A stretch of DNA of 64,000 nucleotides from contig NZ_FZNZ01000002.1 in assembly GCF_900187995.1 (NCBI RefSeq), forward strand, positions 62,001 through 126,000, written 5' to 3'. Source of the stretch: Prevotella jejuni. GTDB lineage: Bacteria > Bacteroidota > Bacteroidia > Bacteroidales > Bacteroidaceae. Positions within the stretch are counted from its first letter, which is position 1. Each line of letters begins with the position of its first letter. The notes beneath the pieces were generated by a model. That model ran no database searches. It worked only from the letters and a program-made list of their open reading frames with translations, and was not told the DNA's origin. The position numbers and the translations under genes were made by a program. Of the stretch, positions 57,600-64,000 are shown piece after piece.

Positions 57600-57631
57600 C
57601 AAAGATATTTATTATTTTGGGAGAAAGCAAA
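57600..57631 (-). promoter_or_regulatory. Promoter of the His/Cys-loop gene and TonB cluster
   Basis: The minus strand shows TTTG (57628-57631), a 20-bp spacer and TATCTTTG (57600-57607), 25 bp before the ATG. AT-rich flanks (TTATTTGC, GCAAAAAT) could hold a metal-repressor site. Confidence 0.82.
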
Positions 57632-57795
57632 TAATATGTTTTTATTTTTGCTATTATTAACAGTAGAAAACGATTGCTAAACTTTCTTCTCGGGGTTGTT
57701 ATGACGCTAATCAGTGCTTTTTTATGATATTACCTAAGTCTTTTTTGCCCCCTATCGGTCGACTATTAGGAGTCTCCATGGTCCTACTTTCAAAT

Positions 57796-57880
57796 TCTTT
57801 TCATGAAGATAAAGATTTATTTTCACGACAATAAATATTTTTTTTCATGAAGAAAAATATTTTTTTTCATGAAAAAAATT
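57796..57880. repeat. 22-bp-period palindrome array, copy C
   Basis: TCATGA at 57801, TCACGA at 57823, TCATGA at 57845 and TCATGA at 57867 lie in exact 22-bp steps. The flanks are AAATTCTT and AAAATTCG. Confidence 0.85.
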
Positions 57881-58034
57881 CGCCACCGACTATAAGCAGC
57901 CCTCTTCAAGGGCGATAGAAATTGGATTGCATCGGCTTAATTGGTTCATATATGAGTACGTTCTGTACAGATATTCAAGTCTGTTTGTGGATGAACATAT
58001 CCACTCTTCATAGCCCCCAAAAGGTTCAGTCTTC

Positions 58035-58071
58035 ATAAAAAAGGCAGGAATACACGATGTATCCCCGCCTT
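58035..58071 (-). terminator. Terminator of the lamin-tail pseudogene
   Basis: Arms 58041-58054 and 58058-58071 pair with two G-U pairs on the minus strand and are followed there by TTTTTT. Confidence 0.8.
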
Positions 58072-58121
58072 CCTTCATCTAAGAAAAAGCTTGTCGCCAA
58101 ACTATCTCGTCTCTTCCATGC

Positions 58122-58841
58122 TTATGGAAGGTGTTTTATTGCAGTGTAATAAGTCATATCATGGTAGCGTTCTGGTCTATTCGCACTACCCCCATCTTTA
58201 TATTCCACAAATGGAATAAACCTACTGTCAGCATCGTTAAAAGTCCCAAGAAGATTTAATCCGCTTGTTTCTATCGGCATATAATACCACCCCTTTGGGT
58301 TAAAACCATTATAAGGAGCATTAAAAGGCTTGTCCTTAGAGCGAATAAAATCCCGCTCTCCCAAGTAATAATTATAGTAGAATCCATTACTGCCATTCAA
58401 CAAATAGGCCACTTCAAGGCCGAAATTGTCTACTATATTATTGTTAGGATCTTTCAAGTCGATGTTCCAACCGTCTTTACAAATATACTTTGAATAGCGC
58501 ACACCACCCGTAACAGCTGATGGAGTAGCCACTCCCGAGCCTATATTGATTACTTGATAAGCCTTATTCTTAGCAACTACCTCTGCATAACCTGTGCCCG
58601 CAGCTAAGCAAATAGACATTCCTGCAGGTATCAATGTTGTTGAGTTTCCTGGCATACCGACACTGCTACTGCCTCGACTCAATGCTTTGAGGTCGGTCAG
58701 GTTATCGACATACAATACCCTGTAAGGCGGTACATTCCATGGATTAGGACTAACAAGATAATAGCCTTTCAGGGATACCGTCTCTCTTGAAGCGTTCGTT
58801 ATCTCAATCCAACTACGCTCCCCATTCTCAGCAGACGAGTA
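58122..58841 (-). pseudogene. 5'-truncated lamin-tail-domain (LTD) surface protein
   Basis: An open frame runs from a TAA at 58842-58844 to the stop at 58122 without an ATG start. It opens YSSAENGERSWIEITNASRE, in which WIEITNAS-(x)n-LKGYYL matches the start of LTD domains, and ends ERYHDMTYYTAIKHLP. A TTG at 58715 exists but would cut off the domain start. The missing 5' end coincides with a tandem repeat beginning 5 bp upstream (58849). It retains a terminator. It is read as a remnant of a longer secreted protein. Confidence 0.65.
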
Positions 58842-58848
58842 TTAGGTA

Positions 58849-59069
58849 GATGTGGTTACACAATCAGGTTGATATGGTTACACCATATAGATAGATACAG
58901 TTACACTATCAAGTTCATGCGGTTATACCATTAGAAAGATCTTATTACACTATCAAGTTGATACGATTATACTACTAAATAGATGTCATTACACTATCAG
59001 GTTGACATGATTATACCATTAGATAGATGCGGTTACACTATCAGGTTCATGCGGTTACATCGTAGGTAA
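58849..59069. repeat. Ten-unit 22-bp tandem repeat with 44-bp higher order
   Basis: Units begin at 58849, 58871, 58894, 58916, 58938, 58960, 58982, 59004, 59026 and 59048 (one is 23 bp). Odd units resemble GATGCGGTTACACTATCAGG and even units GATATGATTATACCATTAGA. It abuts the truncated LTD frame. Confidence 0.9.
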
Positions 59070-59193
59070 ATATTGTGTGCACAGTTAATAAAAACAGGGT
59101 TTGCGTGCTGTGCCCCATAAACAAAGGTGAGTATAATTCCCCCACAAGCCACAGTAGGCCTGCAGGGGACTATAATTTAATTACGAATAAAGT

Positions 59194-61449
59194 TTATTCG
59201 TGGTTCTCAAAATCATTGTTCTCGCGACGTGGGCGACGCTCGCCATCACGACGATCACCCTCACGACGTGGACGACGGTCGCCTCTTGGACGGCGTTGTG
59301 GCTCTACATAACCCTCTGGTTTGTCGAGTAACACACGACGAGAAAGCTTATACTTACCAGTCTTAGGATCGATCTCAAGGAGCTTAACCTTAATCTTATC
59401 GCCCTCCTTAATACCAGCTTCTTCAACAGTCTCAAGGCGCTTCCAGTCGATTTCTGAGATGTGTAACAAGCCGTCCTTACCTGGGAGTATCTCTACAAAG
59501 CAGCCGTATGGCATGATAGAACGTACTACACCCTCATAGACCTCACCGATCTCAGGAACAGCAACGATAGCCTTTATCTTACCGAGAGCAGCGTCGATAG
59601 AGTCCTTGTTTGGCGCAGATACCTGTACCTTACCTACCCCTTCTGTCTCTTCAATAGTGATAGTAGCACCCGTCTCTTCCTGCATCTGCTGAATAATCTT
59701 GCCTCCAGGGCCAATGACAGCACCGATGAACTCCTTCGGAATCTCCAACTGTACGATACGAGGAACCTGTGGTTTCATCTCTGCACGTGGCTCGGCAATC
59801 GTCTCAGTCATAATGTTAAGGATATGCTCACGAGCTGCCTTAGCCTGCATAAGCGCCTTCTCAAGAATCTCGAATGACAATCCGTCACACTTAATATCCA
59901 TCTGAGTTGCAGTCAAACCATCCTTTGTACCAGTTGTCTTAAAGTCCATATCGCCCAAGTGATCTTCGTCTCCAAGGATGTCACTCAACACTGCATACTT
60001 GTCTTCACCAGGGTTTTTAATAAGTCCCATAGCGATACCTGAGACTGGTTTCTTCATTGGAACGCCTGCATCCATCAATGCAAGTGTACCCGCACATACG
60101 GTTGCCATGGATGAAGAACCATTTGATTCGAGGATTTGACTAACCAAACGAACAGTGTAAGGGAAGTCCTCTGGGATCTGACCCTTTAGTCCTCTCCATG
60201 CAAGATGACCATGCCCAATCTCTCGACGACCAACTCCTCGCTGCGCCTTAGCCTCACCTGTACAGAAAGGAGGGAAGTTATAGTGAAGAAGGAAACGTTG
60301 GTAGCTCTTCTCCAAGACGTTATCAACCATCTTCTCATCCATCTTTGTACCAAGAGTACAGGTAGAGAGAGACATTGTTTCACCACGTTGAAAGAGCGAA
60401 CTTCCGTGTGGCATTGGTAGAGTATCTACCTCGCACCATATAGGACGTATCTCATCTGTTGCACGACCGTCCATGCGCTTGCCTGTATCAAGTACGCTTC
60501 GGCGCATAGAGTCACGCTGAACATCAGCAAAGTAACGGTCGATAAGTGTGTGTTTTTCTTCGAGGTCGTCTTCTGAAAGGTCTGTGTGGGCAGCATCGTA
60601 AGCCTCAGTAAATTCAGACTTAATCTTATCGTAAGTCTCTTCACGATGCTTCTTATCATCGTCACCACTCTGAGCCTGTGCGTAGCAAGCATCGTATGTA
60701 GCCTTGCGAAGCTCTTCACGGAGCTCTTCATCATTGACTTCATCTTCGTATGCACGCTTAACATCTGTCCCACAAGCCTTTGACAGCTCCTCTTGCATCT
60801 CACACATCGGTTTGATAGCATCGTGTGCAGCCTTCAAAGCACCGATAAGATCCTGTTCAGAAACCTCATCCATCTCACCTTCAACCATCATGATATTGTC
60901 CTTGGTAGCGCCTACCATGAGGTCCATATCAGCCTCCTTCATCTGCTCGAAGGTTGGGTTAATAACGTACTCGCCGTTAACTCGTGCAACGCGAACCTCT
61001 GATGTAGTATGCTCGATAGGGATGTCTGAAGCAGCAAGAGCTGCTGAAGCTGCCAATCCAGCAAGTGCATCAGGCTGATCGACGCCGTCAGCTGACAGCA
61101 ACATTACCTGTACATAAACTTCGCAGTGGTAATCTGATGGGAAAAGTGGACGAAGAACACGGTCCACAAGGCGTGATGTAAGGATTTCGTCGTCATTGGC
61201 TTTGCCTTCGCGCTTGGTGAAACCACCAGGGAAACGACCTGCGGCAGCATACTGCTCGCGATAATCAACTTGCAAAGGCATGAAGTCTGTGCCCGGAACT
61301 GCCTCTTTAGCTGCACAAACAGTGGCGAGAAGTACGGTGTTACCCATGCGGAGTACCGCTGCTCCATCAGCCTGCTTTGCAACCTTTCCGGTTTCAATTG
61401 AGATGGTTCTCCCATCTGGCAACTGAACTGTTTTCGTAATTACGTTCAT
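59194..61449 (-). CDS. pnp: Polynucleotide phosphorylase
   Basis: Phosphorolytic 3'-5' exoribonuclease of mRNA decay. The 751-residue protein has two RNase PH domains (about 10-230 and 320-555, with [13 protein letters not shown] and GIAMGLIKN), a KH domain with [14 protein letters not shown] (GPGG 580-583), an S1 domain (about 635-706, [14 protein letters not shown]) and an Arg/Asp-rich disordered tail (about 717-751, [19 protein letters not shown]). The tail may bind RNA or partner proteins such as RNA helicases. It is transcribed alone from a consensus promoter, close to a DEAD-box helicase gene on the other strand. Confidence 0.98.
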   Translation of the reverse strand: MNVITKTVQLPDGRTISIETGKVAKQADGAAVLRMGNTVLLATVCAAKEAVPGTDFMPLQVDYREQYAAAGRFPGGFTKREGKANDDEILTSRLVDRVLRPLFPSDYHCEVYVQVMLLSADGVDQPDALAGLAASAALAASDIPIEHTTSEVRVARVNGEYVINPTFEQMKEADMDLMVGATKDNIMMVEGEMDEVSEQDLIGALKAAHDAIKPMCEMQEELSKACGTDVKRAYEDEVNDEELREELRKATYDACYAQAQSGDDDKKHREETYDKIKSEFTEAYDAAHTDLSEDDLEEKHTLIDRYFADVQRDSMRRSVLDTGKRMDGRATDEIRPIWCEVDTLPMPHGSSLFQRGETMSLSTCTLGTKMDEKMVDNVLEKSYQRFLLHYNFPPFCTGEAKAQRGVGRREIGHGHLAWRGLKGQIPEDFPYTVRLVSQILESNGSSSMATVCAGTLALMDAGVPMKKPVSGIAMGLIKNPGEDKYAVLSDILGDEDHLGDMDFKTTGTKDGLTATQMDIKCDGLSFEILEKALMQAKAAREHILNIMTETIAEPRAEMKPQVPRIVQLEIPKEFIGAVIGPGGKIIQQMQEETGATITIEETEGVGKVQVSAPNKDSIDAALGKIKAIVAVPEIGEVYEGVVRSIMPYGCFVEILPGKDGLLHISEIDWKRLETVEEAGIKEGDKIKVKLLEIDPKTGKYKLSRRVLLDKPEGYVEPQRRPRGDRRPRREGDRRDGERRPRRENNDFENHE

Positions 61450-61569
61450 CTAAAAATTATAACTTATTGTTTTGACCAACATCTTTGGGAACCAAAAGCG
61501 GCAACAATGCGCAAGGTTCTAAAGTCTTGATGTTACCTTCTCACGCGTCCCGAAAAAAATTAATCCGTG

Positions 61570-61601
61570 CAAATTTACCTATTATATATGTAACACACAA
61601 A
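61570..61601 (-). promoter_or_regulatory. Promoter of pnp
   Basis: The minus strand shows TTTG (61598-61601), a 20-bp spacer and TAAATTTG (61570-61577). It implies a leader of about 115 bases before the pnp ATG, long enough for the autoregulation known for pnp in other bacteria. Confidence 0.85.
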
Positions 61602-61818
61602 TAAATAACCATATTTTTTGCGGTGCTAATTATCAGATGTTAAATCGCTTATCACTATACGCTCTCAGCTCAAACACGACCTTTTTGATTTTAGGTGATA
61701 GTTTTCTTCTTCCAAGGAGATTGTCGGACTGATGCTAAAGTAGGGTCTTTCAAGGTACAAAAATCGTCGTTTTCATCGTAAGAAAACAATGTTAATGAAT
61801 TATGACAACCTTACTCCC

Positions 61819-61911
61819 TCGAATTATTATCATGAAAAAAAATATTTTTGTTCATGAAGAAAAATATTTCTTGTCGTGAAAATAAATATTTTTGTTCATG
61901 AAAAGAATTTG
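61819..61911. repeat. 22-bp-period palindrome array, copy D
   Basis: TCATGA at 61830, TCATGA at 61852, TCGTGA at 61874 and TCATGA at 61896 lie at exact 22-bp steps. The left flank is TCGAATTATT and the right flank AAAAGAATT. Confidence 0.85.
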
Positions 61912-62063
61912 AAATTATCGGTCAATTGGTAACGAACGAAAGATATTACCCGACCACCTCGAGCGATAATAAACAATGAAGAAACGCCTCTCAGCAGTAG
62001 TATTCACTCCCCTCTCCTATCAAGAAGAAACCAAGGCAGGGCCTTACCTTAGCCTAAAAATAA

Positions 62064-62091
62064 AAAGGCTTCGCATCCCTGCGAAGCCTTT
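62064..62091. terminator. Terminator-like hairpin with no assigned gene
   Basis: AAAGGCTTCGCA (62064-62075) pairs perfectly with TGCGAAGCCTTT (62080-62091). The minus strand continues TTTTTATTTTT, a good terminator for a minus-strand transcript, but no minus-strand gene lies upstream of it. Confidence 0.75.
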
Positions 62092-62399
62092 CGTTTAACA
62101 TCAATCTTACTCACGTAAGTTTTGTGTCCTTGTACTAACTCAAATAATTAACTTTAATAACGACTATTTTCTATTTGACAACGCAAAGTTACAAAAAAAA
62201 CACATAAATAAAATGAGATTTAGAAATAATCATTAATACTTTTAGACTTTATAACAGAAAGCGCAGTTTGGCGTATTTTTTTAATAGGTTTTGACACAAC
62301 TATTTCTTCTCTTAGCCTTATTTTTAATAGTGTTCACGGTCTTTTCCACGCTCTTTCACCAACTATTTGCCCCATAACCTTGATTTATAATCAGTTTTA

Positions 62400-62431
62400 T
62401 TTGTCCATATCAACATCTTGCCGTACCTTTG
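62400..62431 (+). promoter_or_regulatory. Promoter of the DEAD-box helicase gene
   Basis: TTTG (62400-62403), a 20-bp spacer and TACCTTTG (62424-62431) match the consensus. It implies a leader of about 135 bases. Confidence 0.85.
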
Positions 62432-62442
62432 CAACCAATAAA

Positions 62443-62540
62443 AAGGTAACATACCACCTGAGAGTCTGCGTACTGACTGGTTGAAGCCCGTCGCAGGCAA
62501 GTGTCTTTTTAGTGGGTTCGTTTGGTGGTGATCTTACCTT
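62443..62540 (+). promoter_or_regulatory. Structured leader of the DEAD-box helicase gene
   Basis: AAGGTAA (62443-62449) pairs with TTACCTT (62534-62540) and ACCACC (62453-62458) with GGTGGT (62524-62529), closing a domain. Inside it CTGCG (62466-62470) pairs with CGCAG (62492-62496). It ends 33 bp before the start codon. It may be a thermosensor or autoregulatory leader, as some helicase messages have; this is inference. Confidence 0.55.
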
Positions 62541-62572
62541 TATATAGGATAATAAATAATAAACAAACGAAT

Positions 62573-64000
62573 TTGAAGACATTTGAAGAGTTAGGTGTGA
62601 GCGAAGAGATTCGTCGCGCCATTGGTGAGCTTGGATTTGAACATCCAATGCCTGTACAAGAAGAAGTAATCCCTTATTTACTTGGTAATCGTAACGACGT
62701 CATCGCACTGGCACAGACTGGTACGGGTAAGACGGCTGCCTTTGGTCTTCCTCTGCTGCAACGCATTGACACAAGCAGCAAGGATACGCAGGCGATAGTG
62801 CTTAGTCCGACACGTGAACTTTGTTTGCAGATTGCTGATGACCTAAAGGAGTTTAGCAAGTATATCCCTCATCTACACATCGCAGCGGTCTATGGCGGTG
62901 CATCTATCGATACACAGATTCGCCAGTTGCGTCATGGTGTACAGATAATCGTGGCTACACCGGGTCGTCTGATAGACCTTATGCACCGTGGAAAAGCCCG
63001 TCTTGACAAGGTGAGAAACGTTGTCTTGGACGAAGCCGACGAAATGCTTAACATGGGTTTCCAAGAGAGTATCACCGAGATATTGACTGGTGTGCCTGAA
63101 GACCGTAATACACTGCTATTCTCTGCCACGATGAGTCGTGAAGTAGAACGGGTTGCAAAGGGTTATCTACACGACTATAAAGAGATTGTAGTGGGTAGCC
63201 GTAACGAGGGAGCCGAGAGTGTTAACCATATTTATTATATGGTGAATGCACGCGACAAGTACCTTGCCTTGAAGCGATTGGTTGATTTCTACCCAAAGAT
63301 ATATGCGATAGTTTTCTGCCGCACAAAGCTTGAGACGCAAGAAATTGCTGATAAGTTGATTAAGGACGGATACAATGCTGAAGCCTTGCATGGCGACCTC
63401 TCACAGCAGCAACGTGACCTTACGATGCAGAAGTTCCGCTCACATCTCACACAGATTCTCGTCGCTACAGACGTTGCAGCACGTGGATTGGATGTGAACG
63501 ACTTGACACATGTTATCAACTATGGGCTACCTGATGATATAGAGAACTATACTCACCGCTCTGGCCGTACGGGTCGTGCAGGGAAAAAGGGTACGTCTAT
63601 CTCGATTATCCACTCTCGTGAGAAATATAAGGTACGTAATATTGAGCGCGAAATCGGTAAGGACTTTGTCGATGGAACACTCCCTTCTCCAGAGGAGATA
63701 TGCAAGAAACAGTTGTTCAAAACTATGGATGACATCTTGAAAACAGACGTTGATGAAGACCAGATAGCACCTTATATGAAGGATATCAACCGTCAGTTCG
63801 AGTATATCGATAAGGAGATTGTCATCAAGAAGATTGTTACTGCGACCTTTGGTCGGTTCCTTGATTATTATAAGAACGCTCAAGAGATTGAGAAACCATC
63901 CTCACGTAGCTCACGAGAGGATAGCCGTAGTGCAAAAGGAGAAGGCAGAGGTGGCCGCAGCCGTGGCCCTCGTAAGGCGGAGAGTGGCTATAAGCGACTC
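62573..64000 (+). CDS. DEAD-box ATP-dependent RNA helicase, 3' end cut by the window edge
   Basis: Unwinds or remodels RNA, in ribosome assembly or mRNA decay. From the TTG at 62573 (no in-frame ATG precedes the Q motif), motifs run in order: Phe4 and GFEHPMPVQ (Q29), AQTGTGKT (47-54), PTREL, GG, TPGR, DEAD (153-156), SAT (184-186), then ATDVAARGLDV and HRSGRTGRAGKKG. A linker and an Arg/Ser/Gly-rich tail (SRGPRKAESGYKRL) reach the window end. The set resembles RhlE/CsdA-type helicases. The start codon is uncertain; a GTG at 62528 is also in frame but lies within the leader helix. Confidence 0.95.
   Translation, partial: MKTFEELGVSEEIRRAIGELGFEHPMPVQEEVIPYLLGNRNDVIALAQTGTGKTAAFGLPLLQRIDTSSKDTQAIVLSPTRELCLQIADDLKEFSKYIPHLHIAAVYGGASIDTQIRQLRHGVQIIVATPGRLIDLMHRGKARLDKVRNVVLDEADEMLNMGFQESITEILTGVPEDRNTLLFSATMSREVERVAKGYLHDYKEIVVGSRNEGAESVNHIYYMVNARDKYLALKRLVDFYPKIYAIVFCRTKLETQEIADKLIKDGYNAEALHGDLSQQQRDLTMQKFRSHLTQILVATDVAARGLDVNDLTHVINYGLPDDIENYTHRSGRTGRAGKKGTSISIIHSREKYKVRNIEREIGKDFVDGTLPSPEEICKKQLFKTMDDILKTDVDEDQIAPYMKDINRQFEYIDKEIVIKKIVTATFGRFLDYYKNAQEIEKPSSRSSREDSRSAKGEGRGGRSRGPRKAESGYKRL

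Larger units (their letters stand above)
61602..62399. other. Long gap between pnp and the helicase, holding array copy D and an orphan hairpin
   Basis: No convincing gene. It holds the fourth palindrome array (61819-61911) and a hairpin at 62064-62091. Nothing else is evident. Confidence 0.5.

Noticed and set aside
58849..59069. CRISPR array
   Set aside because: The 22-bp units are contiguous and all alike, with no unique spacers and no cas genes nearby. It is a plain tandem repeat.
60426..61078. Frames of 124-131 codons inside pnp
   Set aside because: They are shadows of pnp in other frames, with no start context and no recognisable product.

Overview
The window comes from a Bacteroidota chromosome, most likely an oral Prevotella. 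The grounds are: moderate GC with AT-rich gaps; repeated promoters of the TTTG-N19/20-TAnnTTTG type; SusC and SusR-like proteins; a hybrid two-component regulator; type IX secretion (T9SS) genes porU and porV beside ispF; BspA-like leucine-rich repeat proteins; and a dextranase-type GH66 enzyme, which fits dental plaque. Species is not assigned. The first gene (SusC-like) and the last (DEAD-box helicase) are cut by the window edges. No tRNA, rRNA, CRISPR array or intact transposase gene was seen.

Layout. 1-8.4 kb: a fructan-use locus on the minus strand (GH32, hybrid sensor-regulator with a sugar-binding sensor, SusC). The GH32 and regulator promoters are near-identical over 35 bp, and two transposase-less insertion elements with terminal inverted repeats and 8-bp target duplications sit between these two genes. 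9-13.4 kb: a large lipoprotein preceded by a 57-residue acidic peptide, and an exported lactonase-fold protein. 14-17.3 kb: rplM-rpsI-rpsB-tsf with three structured untranslated RNA segments. 17.4-23.9 kb: a fumarylacetoacetase-family enzyme, then porU-porV-ispF. 24.7-31.9 kb: a probable T9SS cargo protein, a secreted NUC1-type nuclease, a thioredoxin-fold lipoprotein without its cysteines, NDH-2 and an M16 peptidase. 32-36.4 kb: PfkB sugar kinase, flavodiiron protein, acyltransferase, LOG protein. 37-45.4 kb: secreted GH16 glucanase and an operon of a BspA-like protein, a 72-residue peptide and an LRR-GH66 fusion. 46.3-52.2 kb: GH97 alpha-glucosidase (SusB type) with two SusR-like transmembrane regulators. 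52.5-57.6 kb: TonB receptor, DUF4625-like lipoproteins, an NlpE-like lipoprotein and a small His/Cys-loop membrane protein, a possible metal-acquisition set. 58-64 kb: a 5'-truncated lamin-tail-domain pseudogene abutting a 22/44-bp tandem repeat, then pnp and a DEAD-box RNA helicase with a structured leader.

How it fits together. The theme is capture and breakdown of polysaccharides at the cell surface: fructans (GH32/SusC/hybrid regulator), alpha-glucans (GH97/SusR), dextran (GH66) and beta-glucans (GH16). PorU and PorV probably export and anchor several of these proteins, four of which share a short GVY-x-x-(N/D)GK-type C-terminus.

The main non-coding signal is a family of four intergenic arrays, each with four TCRYGA palindromes at an exact 22-bp period, alternating with AT-rich AATATT-type segments. 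I do not recognise it as a described element.
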